Source of the DNA: Bacteroidota bacterium
Lineage (GTDB): Bacteria > Bacteroidota > Ignavibacteria > Ignavibacteriales > Ignavibacteriaceae
DNA: 64,000 nt
Reading direction: 5' to 3'
NCBI GenBank assembly: GCA_020161395.1
Contig: JAIUOE010000009.1
Span: 1-64,000 of the forward strand
This document shows, in pieces, positions 32,310 to 41,319 of this stretch. The notes under the pieces were generated by a model, which saw only the letters and a program-made list of their open reading frames with translations, ran no database searches and was not told the DNA's origin. Made by a program: the position numbers and the translations under genes. Numbering within the stretch: position 1 is the first letter of the stretch; each line of letters begins with the position of its first letter.

Positions 32310-33338
32310 ATGAAACTGATGAAAATAGAAAAAGCAAATCTCTCCCGGCTGATCGATCAACTTAAAAAGGATAACCACCGGGTTATCGGGGTGACGCCCG
32401 ACGGAAAGAGGTTCTCTGAAAATTTCGATGAATCCCTCAAATTCATGGAAACGGATACACCTCCGACAGCCATCTCGTTTAAGGAACATTTTTTCCCTAA
32501 AACGGAAGCCCTGTTCCACTATAAAAACAATAACGGAGCCATCGACCTGAAGGAACCCGTTATTGACGAGAGAAAGACCGTTGTATTCGGTGCAAGGCCA
32601 TGCGACTCTGCATCACTTCCCATACTCTCGAAGGTCTTCAACTGGGATTATGCCGATGATTTCTTCAATCGAAGAGTCGAAAACTCGATAATCATCGGAA
32701 CGGAATGTAATCACCGGGATGACTGGTGCTTCTGCAACGAGGTTGGCTTGTCGCAGGAATCGGAGAAGGGTTCCGATATCTTTATGATTCCGGTTGAAGA
32801 TGCATTCCTCGTGAAAACAATTTCTGAGAAAGGTGCGAAATTCATCGAAGAATACTCAGGTTTTTTCGAATCTTATACGGGAATTCCTCCTGCTGAAAAC
32901 AAAAACGGACACGAAGAAAAGAAATTCGACTATGACAATGTGAAAAAGTGGCTCGACAGCCATTTCGATCATGGATTCTGGGACGAGGCGGGGGAAACCT
33001 GCCTGAGTTGCGGGCAGTGTGCTTTTGTTTGTCCGACCTGCCACTGTTTCGACATTGTGGATGAGCAGTGCGGAACATGCTCGGGTGTAAGAGCGAAAAA
33101 CTGGGATGCGTGCCAGTTCTCCCTTTTCACAAAGCATGCCTCGGGACACAACCCCAGGGACAGCCGCGAAAAGAGATACAGGCAGAGAATCTCCCACAAA
33201 TTCAAATACTACAACGACAAATTCTCTGAAATCTTGTGCACGGGCTGCGGAAGATGTTCGCGCGGATGCCCCGTTTCCATCGACATACTTGAGCTGGTGG
33301 AAGAGATTGATCATTTAGCACATTCAAATGCAGGTTGA
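32310..33338 (+). CDS. AsrA/FloxB-like [4Fe-4S] dicluster protein
   Basis: A 342-residue protein similar in layout to anaerobic sulfite reductase subunit A. The N-terminal domain has FGARPCDSASL (about 90-100). The C-terminal dicluster ferredoxin has CLSCGQCAFVCPTCHCFD (about 231-248) and CTGCGRCSRGCP (about 311-322). No sulfite-reducing AsrC is adjacent, so it more likely serves as the electron-transfer subunit of a Flox complex, taking electrons from the following NAD(P)-binding subunit towards HdrA. Spacing to both neighbours is 8-12 bases. Confidence 0.82.
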   Translation: MKLMKIEKANLSRLIDQLKKDNHRVIGVTPDGKRFSENFDESLKFMETDTPPTAISFKEHFFPKTEALFHYKNNNGAIDLKEPVIDERKTVVFGARPCDSASLPILSKVFNWDYADDFFNRRVENSIIIGTECNHRDDWCFCNEVGLSQESEKGSDIFMIPVEDAFLVKTISEKGAKFIEEYSGFFESYTGIPPAENKNGHEEKKFDYDNVKKWLDSHFDHGFWDEAGETCLSCGQCAFVCPTCHCFDIVDEQCGTCSGVRAKNWDACQFSLFTKHASGHNPRDSREKRYRQRISHKFKYYNDKFSEILCTGCGRCSRGCPVSIDILELVEEIDHLAHSNAG

Positions 33339-33350
33339 AAGGAGGATCAA

Positions 33351-34181
33351 ATGAATATTTACAAACCCGAACTCGTTGAAATCATAGATATAATTCAGGA
33401 GACTCCTGACATAAAAACCTTCAAACTTCAGTTTATAAGCAAAAAGATGCGTGAGGAGTTTTCGTTCCTTGCGGGTCAGTTTGCCGAATATTCCGTTTTC
33501 GGCGAGGGAGAGTGCACATTCTGTATCGCCTCCCCTCCGACACGAACCGAATATCTCGAATGTTCGTTTAAGATCGCCGGAAAAGTAACGGGAGCTTTGA
33601 ACAAAATGAACAAAGGCGATATCATCGGACTGAGAGGTCCCTACGGGAACCACTTCCCCCTTGAGAAGATGGAAGGCAAAAATGTTGTCCTCATCGCAGG
33701 CGGAATAGGGCTTGCCCCTGTCAGGTGCATCATTTGGAATGTGCTCGATCTACGAGAACGCTTCAAAGATGTTACCATTATCTATGGTGCCCGCTCGGTT
33801 ACCGATCTGGTTTACAAGAGGGAACTGGAAGAGTGGAAAGGGATGGATGGAGTAAAGACCGTTGTTACCGTAGATCCGGGGGGTGAAACTCCTGACTGGA
33901 ACGGTGAAGTGGGATTTGTCCCCTCCATAGTCGAGAAGGTTGCTCCCGCTTCGGAAAACAGTGTAGCTGTCATTTGCGGACCACCGGTTATGATAAAATA
34001 TACATTCCCTGTCCTCGAGAAACTCGGCTTCACCGAAGACAATATGATTACCACCCTCGAAAACAGGATGAAGTGCGGACTCGGGAAGTGCGGCAGGTGC
34101 AACATCGGAAGCGTCTATGTTTGTAAGGACGGTCCCGTCTTCTCATACAAAGAACTGCAGGAACTTCCGCAGGAGTACTGA
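33351..34181 (+). CDS. AsrB/PyrK/FloxA-like FAD and NAD(P)H-binding oxidoreductase
   Basis: A 276-residue ferredoxin-NADP reductase-fold protein. FLAGQFAEYSVFGEGE (about 39-54) is the flavin-binding strand, GPYGNHFP the flavin phosphate loop, and LIAGGIGLAPVR (about 115-126) the NAD(P) loop. C-terminal cysteines in KCGLGKCGRCNIG and YVCKDGP form the PyrK-type [2Fe-2S] site. It should oxidise NADH and feed the Hdr complex, giving NADH-dependent flavin-based electron bifurcation. It is the last gene of the operon, followed by a clear hairpin at 34193-34222. Confidence 0.87.
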   Translation: MNIYKPELVEIIDIIQETPDIKTFKLQFISKKMREEFSFLAGQFAEYSVFGEGECTFCIASPPTRTEYLECSFKIAGKVTGALNKMNKGDIIGLRGPYGNHFPLEKMEGKNVVLIAGGIGLAPVRCIIWNVLDLRERFKDVTIIYGARSVTDLVYKRELEEWKGMDGVKTVVTVDPGGETPDWNGEVGFVPSIVEKVAPASENSVAVICGPPVMIKYTFPVLEKLGFTEDNMITTLENRMKCGLGKCGRCNIGSVYVCKDGPVFSYKELQELPQEY

Positions 34182-34192
34182 TTGTTATTTCA

Positions 34193-34222
34193 GAGGTTGT
34201 CACTTTACAAGGTGACAACCTC
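34193..34222 (+). terminator. Hairpin terminator of the hdr-flox operon
   Basis: GAGGTTGTCAC (34193-34203) pairs perfectly with GTGACAACCTC (34212-34222) around an 8-base loop. The tract after it (CCCTCATTTTCC) is only moderately T-rich. Confidence 0.7.
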
Positions 34223-34305
34223 CCCTCATTTTCCAACCTTTGTGGTTATCATTCCAATCTTTATTATTTTAGTGTAATGGATTATTAAAATTTTAGAGAG
34301 AAAAA

Positions 34306-34572
34306 ATGTCAACACTTCCCGGACCAAAAACCATTGAATTCCCTGAGGATAATCTCGAGAAAAAAGTTTATTCTATTGCTGAAGAATTGAAGGAATATAT
34401 GCCTGTGCCCAGTGACCGGAACAGACTCGGTTACATGCTCTATAAATATGCAACCAAAGAGGGCGATGCACCTGAAATTATTGTTAAATCGGGCAAGTTT
34501 AAATTGGAAGGCATCTCGAAGGAAAATCTCGCTTCCCTTCTTACCGAAAAACTGAAGAAATTCGATTTATAA
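34306..34572 (+). CDS. Small hypothetical protein
   Basis: An 88-residue soluble protein with no signal or membrane segment, preceded by GAGAGAAAAA and an ATG. It is charged and helical in appearance (EDNLEKKVYSIAEELKEYM and SKENLASLLTEKLKKF). I do not recognise the family. It lies between the hdr-flox terminator and a bidirectional terminator shared with fbp, so it is a single-gene transcript. Confidence 0.6.
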   Translation: MSTLPGPKTIEFPEDNLEKKVYSIAEELKEYMPVPSDRNRLGYMLYKYATKEGDAPEIIVKSGKFKLEGISKENLASLLTEKLKKFDL

Positions 34573-34575
34573 AAA

Positions 34576-34610
34576 CCGGGCTGCAGAAGGGTGATCCTGC
34601 CTGCAGCCGG
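34576..34610. terminator. Bidirectional hairpin between convergent genes
   Basis: CCGGGCTGCAG and CTGCAGCCGG pair with one bulged G around a 14-base loop, between the 88-residue gene (plus) and fbp (minus). The A-run before it gives a T-run on the minus strand. Confidence 0.55.
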
Positions 34611-34639
34611 TAATTCCTTATCCCGGTGTGGGGAATCCG

Positions 34640-35671
34640 TTACAGAGGTTTCTCCAGTTCTGCATCTGTATCGGCAATAAATTTGGCAACCTTGTCTATA
34701 TCGTAAGGACTTCCGATAAAGATCGGACATCTCTCGTGAAGTGAATTTGGTATCTCTTCAAGCACTCTGGTATATCCCGTTATTGCCTTCCCTCCGCATG
34801 CTTCCACAATAAACGAAACAGGATTGCACTCATACATCAGTCTTAATTTCCCTTTGGGGTTCCGGCTGTCTGCTGGGTACATAAAGATGCCGCCGTATAA
34901 AATGGTTCTGTGCACATCTGCCACCATCGACCCGATATAGCGGGTTGAGTAGGGTCTCCCCGTTGATTTGTCCTCTTCCTGAAGCCATTTGATATATTTT
35001 TTCAAACCGGGGTGCCAGTATTTGTAGTTCCCTTCATTGATACTGTAGATTTTTCCCTTTTCGGGTATTCTGATATCGTGGTGGGAAAGGATAAATTCAC
35101 CGATAGAGGGGTCAAGCGTAAAACCGTGAACTCCTTCACCTGTGGTATAAACAAGCATAGTTGAGGAGCCATAAATTACATATCCTGCTGCTACTTGCTG
35201 AGTCCCCGGTTGCAAACAGTCTTCAAGTGTACCGGGGCCGTCTCCCTCCGAAACCCTTTTATAGATCGAGAATATCGTACCGATGTTTACATTGGCATCA
35301 ATATTTGAAGACCCGTCGAGGGGATCGAACAGAAGAACATATTTTCCGATAGTGAAGTGGTGGGGGATGTGGATGATATCCTCTTCTTCTTCAGATGCCA
35401 TGATACAAAGCTGACCGCCATGATCCATTGCCTTGAAGATCATGTCATGTGCATACATGTCAAGTTTTTTTACCGATTCTCCGTGAACATTTGTATCGCC
35501 CGTGAAGCCAAGTATCTCGACAAGTCCGGCTTTGTTCACTTCCCTCGAAATGATTTTTGCAGCAATTGAAAGATCCGACAATATCCTTGAGAGTGCCCCC
35601 GTCGCTTCGGGATGCTTCCGTTCCTCCTCGATGATATATCGCTCGAGTGTCATAAAGGGTGTTTGTGACAT
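34640..35671 (-). CDS. fbp: Class I fructose-1,6-bisphosphatase
   Basis: A 343-residue class I FBPase that hydrolyses fructose 1,6-bisphosphate to fructose 6-phosphate in gluconeogenesis. The metal-site motif LFDPLDGSSNIDANV (about 113-127) is present, with EEEEDII upstream as further metal ligands. SFIVEACGGKAITG near the C-terminus is the family signature. The length is normal. It is transcribed alone. Its upstream region (35672-36064) contains a degenerate 80-bp element also found at 39184-39264. Confidence 0.95.
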   Translation of the reverse strand: MSQTPFMTLERYIIEEERKHPEATGALSRILSDLSIAAKIISREVNKAGLVEILGFTGDTNVHGESVKKLDMYAHDMIFKAMDHGGQLCIMASEEEEDIIHIPHHFTIGKYVLLFDPLDGSSNIDANVNIGTIFSIYKRVSEGDGPGTLEDCLQPGTQQVAAGYVIYGSSTMLVYTTGEGVHGFTLDPSIGEFILSHHDIRIPEKGKIYSINEGNYKYWHPGLKKYIKWLQEEDKSTGRPYSTRYIGSMVADVHRTILYGGIFMYPADSRNPKGKLRLMYECNPVSFIVEACGGKAITGYTRVLEEIPNSLHERCPIFIGSPYDIDKVAKFIADTDAELEKPL

Positions 35672-36040
35672 ATTAATTTCTTCTCCGTATGTATTTTTTT
35701 TTGATCTACTGAAATATAATACAAAAAGGAGAGTTTATGAAGCGATTAGCAAATTAGTTGCATGCCAGAAGTTCGGGAAGTGATATCCATAGATTTCACA
35801 ACCTTATATCGTCCTGCAGGAATAAATATTGGCAAAGTATTAAAAGGTTTAGTATCGGAATCGAAAAAAAATGAAGTATCGAGAAGCAATATCGAACTTT
35901 TTGTCTGACCGGCTTGCCACCACTTTTTCAGATAAAACGATACATTAAATGTCTGCCCCCTCTAGAGACAGCCCTATAAATTAGTTGTAGTTTTTGGTTT
36001 TCGACCCCCGAATGAATTCGAGGGCTATTGGTAATGTATG
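35672..36040. other. Non-coding region upstream of fbp
   Basis: No credible gene. It holds the fbp promoter region, one copy of an 80-bp element (35828-35910) and an imperfect palindrome at 36004-36024 (CCCCCGAAT facing ATTCGAGGG). Array H follows at its right end. Confidence 0.6.
35828..35910. repeat. Degenerate intergenic 80-bp element, copy 1
   Basis: Matches 39184-39264 in direct orientation through blocks GCAAAG, AAAAATGA, GAAG-AA-ATC and AACTTTTTG-CTGACC. Identity by eye is roughly three in four. Both copies are intergenic and non-coding. Confidence 0.5.
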
Positions 36041-36072
36041 CTACTCTGTTACTTCGCTACTCCGCTACTTCA
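36041..36072. repeat. Period-8 array H (CTACTCCG words)
   Basis: Four units (CTACTCTG, TTACTTCG, CTACTCCG, CTACTTCA), the reverse complement of the B1 word set. The last unit holds the stop codon (TAG, complement of 36065-36067) of the decayed T9SS gene. Confidence 0.8.
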
Positions 36073-37092
36073 AGAGCAAAGCTTTCATCGTTTTTGAATA
36101 TGTTGTCTTACTCACAAGCGATTGCGCTTCAATGCGGAAAATGTAAACTCCTGATGAGAGTTTTGTTCCATCAAATCTCTTCTCGTAAAACCCTTTCTCC
36201 ATTTCACCTGATACAAGTTCTGCAACCTTCTGACCCGTGATGTTGTAAACTGTTAGCATTACGCTGCTCTTCTCCTTGAGGGAGAATTTAATAACCGTTT
36301 CAGGATTGAATGGATTAGGATAATTATTTAGAAGATTGTATTCAAAAACTTCCGAATTTGTCGTCTGAGATTGTTGTTTAGGAAGTCCAAGTGGAATAAC
36401 TGATTTGTTGGAAAACACCATAGTGTCTGCGAGCCTTACAACAAGGTCTTTGATGAACAGGGAGTTGGGAAAATCAGTCCTCAATTTATTGAATGTGATT
36501 TTTGCTCCTTTTTTATCCATTTGAGAACCGGTCTGATACAATGCTTTTTTGTACAGGGAATATTCAGCAGGGTATTTCCCCGGATATCTCGTAATGATAT
36601 CGTCATATACTGTGTTTACATCCTCTGTTCACTATGTAGATGTACTTAGATTTTGGATTATAACCCGCAAGATGGCTATACTCTTCAAAATATCCTGTTT
36701 GTACCATCGGGGGGTCTGTAGGATTTACAGGGAAACTTCCCGTAGGTGAGGTTTCTATTTCACTTATCCAGCTTTTTGGAATTGCAGAAGTTTCATCCCA
36801 ATATTTGGCAGCCAGCCATCTGAGTTTGAGTAAAGTAGATTCCATCGGTTTAACAGAACTTATAAATTCCCGGACAGCAGTATATCATTTATTAGTATCT
36901 TGTTCAAACGCAGGATTTTGCCAGGTTCCCGCTTTTGTTACATAGTTATATTTTTGAGTTTGGCGGGTAAAGATATTGAACGGAAAAATCAAAAAAGCTG
37001 GTGTGGGGAAAGTAATCTATCCCCGGTCTGTTCTGTGAGAATGCACAAAACGAAATGAACACAAACATAATGTATAATCTTGCATGTTTCAT
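36065..37092 (-). pseudogene. Decayed T9SS-exported protein gene
   Basis: The minus strand from ATG 37092 encodes a good signal peptide (MKHARLYIMFVFISFCAFSQ) and about 30 more residues, then stops. The sense continues in a second frame (YVTKAGTWQNPAFEQ), is broken by a TGA near 36890, runs on through MESTLLKLRWLAAKYW, and shifts again near 36625 into the frame VNTVYDDIITRYPGKYPAEYS. That frame leads to an intact T9SS domain (NNYPNPFNPETVI) ending at 36065. At least two frameshifts and one stop make it a pseudogene unless the assembly is wrong. The original product was a secreted protein of about 340 residues. Confidence 0.75.
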
Positions 37093-37112
37093 CTTTTTAA
37101 TTTTCTTTTATT

Positions 37113-38741
37113 TTATTTAATGTATATTACTTTGACGGTTTTGGTCGTCGCCCCCTTCTGCAGGTCAGAAGAAACCCTTATCATATAGGTGCCGCTTGAA
37201 ATATTGAGGGCACCAAAGTTTATATCCTCATTGTGTTCACCTCTTGTTTTGTAGTTTGATTTCGAATAAATTTCTCTTCCCATTATGTCAAATACCTGAA
37301 TTTGTATAATTCCATCTTTGGGGATTATGTATTTAAGATCTGTGCTTCCGTCTATGGGATTTGGGGAGGTAAATATCTCAATTTCTGAAGGAAGGGATAA
37401 ATCCTTCTCATCTCCAATGTCAGTGGGTTTTCTTGTGCCTTTTATTATAAAAGTGTTGCCTTGTTTTGCTCTTACATCGTAAAACGCATTCTCCAGGATG
37501 CAAATATCATCTGCTCCGTCACCCGTAACATTGCCTATTCTGCCGCCAAAATTAAAAGAATAAAAACCCGGGTCTGCGGGAGAATAGACTCTCGCTTTTT
37601 CATCCGGAATTGGGTTGCCTCCAAGGTAAAGCCTCGCGCTGGTGTAGAATGTATGAATTATTATATCGTTAAATCCATCAGCATTTACATCACCGGGGGA
37701 AAACAGATATGACCAACTATTGTTTTGTGTGTTAAAACCTTCAACGGCATTCGTGTTAACAGGTCTTGAACCGTTAAAAAGCACTGCTCCGAACCAATAT
37801 GGAAATATATTTTCGATTGCGTCTACTGTGATAATATCGCTTTTCCCGTCACCATTCATATCAGGCACTGGATGAATGCGGGAGGCGTATTCTGCGTAAG
37901 CGTCCTTAATATCAGAAGTGTACTCGAAAGTAAAAGTCGAATCTCCAAATAAAAATCTCTTGGCAGTTTTTGGATTTCCGTTAGGGTTTCTGATAACAAA
38001 TGATGGATCACCTTTTTTGTCTCCGTCTATGTCCATAAATGAGAAAGCGCTTTGCACAGTACTCATCCCATATCCATCTGTTTGGATTGGTGGCGTATAT
38101 GTATAAACCTCTTGAAGTGGATTTGTGTAAGAAGACTTAAAAAAATACATTGTACCTGTGTAATTTCCACTTGAAGGTGGGATTGTGTAATATTGATGAC
38201 ACAGTATTAATTCTTCCCATCCATCTCCGTCAATATCCGCCGGCCATTCCCGTCCCATCATAAGTATGTAAGATGCAGAAGTATCAGGGAACTGGAATTC
38301 AAAATCCGGTATTGTGTCAAAATCCGGTCCGCCATAATACACTTTGTACCAATGATCAGTTTCTCGATGTGATTTTTGACCAATTATAAGGTCTCTGTAG
38401 CTGTCCCTGTTTACATCACAGGCAGTAACAGCATAAGCACCCGCAGGATGAAAGATCGAATATGCAGGAATAGAACTCAGTGGATCGCCTCCAAAGAAGA
38501 AATGGGCAAATCCCCATTTTTTGTATTCTCCATTTGCACTGTCTTGCTCCACAAGTACAAAATCGTCATATCCATCATTGTTCTGGTCTCCCAGATATAC
38601 AACTGATTGATCCCAGTGCCATGCCCGGCGGACAAGCACAACAGAATCGAACTGGGCACTAACTTCATTTGTGCAAACAACTAAAAGCAGCAGAAATGAA
38701 AACGAGACAAATTGAAAAGGGTTATTTGTTAGTTTAGACAT
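37113..38741 (-). CDS. Secreted FG-GAP/VCBS-repeat protein with T9SS sorting domain
   Basis: A 542-residue protein with a signal peptide (about 1-29, ending SAQ) and several FG-GAP/integrin-alpha-like repeats. These are marked by calcium-binding DxNxDGxxD loops (DQNNDGYDD, DVNRDSYRD, DIDGDGWEE, DMNGDGKSD, DVNADGFND and GNVTGDGADD), probably forming a beta-propeller. The last 80 residues are a T9SS domain of a divergent kind (FTSPNPIDGSTDLKY). It is probably surface exposed, with adhesion or carbohydrate binding as the usual family roles. It ends 21 bases from the start of the decayed T9SS gene, perhaps formerly in one operon. Confidence 0.85.
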   Translation of the reverse strand: MSKLTNNPFQFVSFSFLLLLVVCTNEVSAQFDSVVLVRRAWHWDQSVVYLGDQNNDGYDDFVLVEQDSANGEYKKWGFAHFFFGGDPLSSIPAYSIFHPAGAYAVTACDVNRDSYRDLIIGQKSHRETDHWYKVYYGGPDFDTIPDFEFQFPDTSASYILMMGREWPADIDGDGWEELILCHQYYTIPPSSGNYTGTMYFFKSSYTNPLQEVYTYTPPIQTDGYGMSTVQSAFSFMDIDGDKKGDPSFVIRNPNGNPKTAKRFLFGDSTFTFEYTSDIKDAYAEYASRIHPVPDMNGDGKSDIITVDAIENIFPYWFGAVLFNGSRPVNTNAVEGFNTQNNSWSYLFSPGDVNADGFNDIIIHTFYTSARLYLGGNPIPDEKARVYSPADPGFYSFNFGGRIGNVTGDGADDICILENAFYDVRAKQGNTFIIKGTRKPTDIGDEKDLSLPSEIEIFTSPNPIDGSTDLKYIIPKDGIIQIQVFDIMGREIYSKSNYKTRGEHNEDINFGALNISSGTYMIRVSSDLQKGATTKTVKVIYIK

Positions 38742-39183
38742 AGAATTTCCTCACACAAAGTTTGTGTTGATGGATCAAAAAATAGATATTTAGAATGAAA
38801 AGTTTCAGGAAGGTACAGAAAAATTGGGGGACCCGTAAAACCGGGATAGGAGATAAAAAGAGAAGACAGAAAGTTAACAAACCAAAACGGAGGTATGGCA
38901 AGTTTCCCGGCAGAAGACAAAAAAATTTCCCAAGTGTTGATAATAAGCCCGGCTTTAAGAACTATAAACAATGAACCCATGATACATTTTACTCACAATG
39001 AATTGTGCAACACTGAATCAAATTAAAATCCAACGCTCACTTTAACATCATAACAACATCCGAATAAAAAAAGGTAAAAGGTAATACCTTTTCCTGATTG
39101 CATTATAGAAAAATTATTTTTAATTCAGTGAGTTCCAGAATGATTTTTCGAGGGCAGAATAATTGTTTAATTTACAGGGAAAA

Positions 39184-39264
39184 ATAGTAGCAAAGGTGAA
39201 AAAGGCTAATTTTAGGATCGATAAAAAATGATCCGGGAAGTAACATCAAACTTTTTGGCTGACC
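39184..39264. repeat. Degenerate intergenic 80-bp element, copy 2
   Basis: Direct-orientation partner of 35828-35910; the most similar part is the final block AACTTTTTGGCTGACC. Confidence 0.5.
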
Positions 39265-39412
39265 TGAGTATCAGTAATTTTTAAGGTGACCCCTTATATC
39301 AGGATTGATTCCAAATTTAAGAGAGTGGAATATAAATTATCTATATTTCGGCAGTATTATTACTTTACTGCCAATTTATAGTCCCTAAAGAGAAATTATA
39401 ATGCCATAATAC

Positions 39413-39449
39413 AAAAAAAGGCTGACCGATAATTACAGCGGACAGCCTT
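39413..39449 (-). terminator. Intrinsic terminator of the ABC exporter operon
   Basis: On the minus strand an 11-bp stem with one mismatch (AAGGCTGTCCG with CGGTCAGCCTT, 39418-39428 and 39439-39449) and a 10-base loop is followed by seven T residues. Array I lies between it and the exporter stop codon. Confidence 0.8.
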
Positions 39450-39462
39450 AATTGGAAATTTG

Positions 39463-39486
39463 TGACTTCGTGACTCTGTGACTTTT
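39463..39486. repeat. Period-8 array I (TGACTTCG words)
   Basis: Three units (TGACTTCG, TGACTCTG, TGACTTTT). Reverse complement gives GAGTCA/GAAGTCA words close to arrays B1 and H. Confidence 0.65.
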
Positions 39487-39518
39487 ATTTGAGCAGTTGA
39501 GGTTGCCACATTTCCCTT

Positions 39519-41312
39519 TTATTTTGAAAGCAACAACTCCTGATCTTTATACTGAAGCTGATACAATTTATAGTAGAGACCTTTGTTTTCGAGAAGTTTA
39601 TCATGATTCCCCATCTCCTTGATTTCCCCTTTGTGCATAACGATAATTTTGTCGGCATTTCTTATCGTGGAGAGGCGATGGGCGATAACGATGGCGGTTC
39701 TTCCTTCGAGAAGTGTCTCGATGGCGGTCTGAATCATCTTTTCGGTTTCGGTATCCACACTTGAAGTGGCTTCGTCGAGGATCAGGATACTCGGATCGTG
39801 AGCGAGAGCTCTGGCGAAAGAGATCAACTGCTTCTGTCCTACAGAGAGGGTTGCTCCCCGTTCCTTAACGGGCTCATCATATTTGTTCGGCAGCAATTCG
39901 ATAAAACGGTGGGCACCTACATGCTTCGCTGCCTCGATAATCTTTTCATCGGAAATTGCAGGGTCGTTCATGCCGATATTCGATTTTATTGTGCCAAAGA
40001 AGAGGAAAACATCCTGCAGAACTATTGAAATCTTCCTTCTCAACTCCCTTTTATCAACCTGAGTGATATCAACACCGTCAATTTTTATTTTACCTTTGTT
40101 GATGTCGTAAAAACGGGTGAGAATATTGATGATACTCGTTTTGCCGGCACCCGTTGCTCCTACAATTGCAATGGTTTCACCGGGATTTATCGAAAATGAG
40201 ATATCCTTAAGTATGTAGTTATCGTCGTTGTAAGCGAAGTGGACCCGTTCAAACTCAATTTTTCCCTTCACCTCATCCAACGGTTTTGGATTTTCAGGAT
40301 TCTTAATAAATGACTCGTCATCGAGCAATCCGAAAATTCTTTCGGAGGAAGCCATCGCGGTCTGCATGATGTTATACTTCTCGGAGAGGTCTCTGATCGG
40401 TCTGAAAAACATTTCTGTATATTGAATGAAAGCGAAAAGAACACCAAGAGAGATGTTGTTCTGAATTACATCACCACCACCGTACCAGATTATCAATGCA
40501 ACTGCGGCAGAGGAAATTAACTCGACACCCGGGAAAAAAACCGCATAATAGAAGACCGATTTAATGTTTTCATCCCTGTGATCACCGTTTATCCCGGCAA
40601 ACTTTATAGCTTCCTCTTTTTCCTTGTTGAAGAGGCGAACAATACCCATACCGGTAATATGCTCCTGCAGATACGAGTTCAGTCGTGCTAGATACATCCT
40701 GATATCCCTGTATGACTCCCTCACCTTCTTTCTGAAAAGGAAGGTTCCGTATATCAGCAGGGGAAGGACTGAAAGGGTTATCAGCGCCAGTTCCCAGTTG
40801 ATGAAGAACATAAAACCGAGAATCCATAAAATGATAAAGACATCACTGAAGACCATTACGATACCCGAGGAGAAGAGTTCGTTTAGCGATTCCACATCAT
40901 TCGTTACTCTGGTTACAAGTCTGCCGATAGGTGTCCTGTCGAAAAAACTGACGGAGAGTTTTTGAGTATGGCGAAAAAGTTTCTTCCTTAGGTCAAGAAT
41001 TGTCTTCTGACCGAGCAGTTGTGTGTAGTAAGTGAGGAAATACTGTATGACAGACTGCGTAGCCAGAGCTCCGAACAAAGCCAGGGCAATGAGGAGCAAG
41101 CCGTTAAAATCACTGTTGAAAATCTTGTCATCAATGGCTATTTTTGTCAGGTAGGGCCTCAAAGGTCCCAAACCGGCAACCAGCACATTCAGAAGTATCG
41201 CAATTACCACATATTTTTTGTAGGGCTTCACAAAACCGAGAAGCCGTTTCATCAGCTTCGAGTCGTACGCTTTACCTAATACTTCATCTTCGGAATTTAT
41301 CTTCTTCGCCAT
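39519..41312 (-). CDS. ABC exporter half-transporter with canonical ATPase site
   Basis: A 597-residue type IV ABC exporter half: six membrane helices in about 1-330, then a nucleotide-binding domain. Walker A is VGATGAGKTS (about 375-384), the signature LSVGQ, and Walker B ILILDEATSS with the catalytic Glu present. Together with the gene at 42342 it probably forms a heterodimeric multidrug or lipid exporter (BmrCD/TM287-288/MdlAB type). A 2-hydroxyacid dehydrogenase gene lies between the two halves with only 7 and 11 bases of spacing. Substrate unknown. Confidence 0.88.
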   Translation of the reverse strand: MAKKINSEDEVLGKAYDSKLMKRLLGFVKPYKKYVVIAILLNVLVAGLGPLRPYLTKIAIDDKIFNSDFNGLLLIALALFGALATQSVIQYFLTYYTQLLGQKTILDLRKKLFRHTQKLSVSFFDRTPIGRLVTRVTNDVESLNELFSSGIVMVFSDVFIILWILGFMFFINWELALITLSVLPLLIYGTFLFRKKVRESYRDIRMYLARLNSYLQEHITGMGIVRLFNKEKEEAIKFAGINGDHRDENIKSVFYYAVFFPGVELISSAAVALIIWYGGGDVIQNNISLGVLFAFIQYTEMFFRPIRDLSEKYNIMQTAMASSERIFGLLDDESFIKNPENPKPLDEVKGKIEFERVHFAYNDDNYILKDISFSINPGETIAIVGATGAGKTSIINILTRFYDINKGKIKIDGVDITQVDKRELRRKISIVLQDVFLFFGTIKSNIGMNDPAISDEKIIEAAKHVGAHRFIELLPNKYDEPVKERGATLSVGQKQLISFARALAHDPSILILDEATSSVDTETEKMIQTAIETLLEGRTAIVIAHRLSTIRNADKIIVMHKGEIKEMGNHDKLLENKGLYYKLYQLQYKDQELLLSK

Positions 41313-41319
41313 TTTATCT

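Larger units (their letters stand above)
38742..39518. other. Long intergenic region between FG-GAP gene and ABC exporter
   Basis: About 780 A+T-rich bases with no convincing gene. It contains the second copy of the 80-bp element (39184-39264), an intrinsic terminator for the ABC exporter (39413-39449) and array I (39463-39486). An 83-codon minus-strand frame at 38729-38980 overlaps the FG-GAP start and has no supporting features. Confidence 0.6.

Noticed and set aside
32310-34181. Anaerobic sulfite reductase (asrABC)
   Set aside because: AsrA- and AsrB-like genes are present but no siroheme-binding AsrC follows; context points to a Flox-type complex.
38729-38980. 83-codon membrane-like protein upstream of the FG-GAP gene
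   Set aside because: It overlaps the start of a well-supported gene and has no motif or leader.
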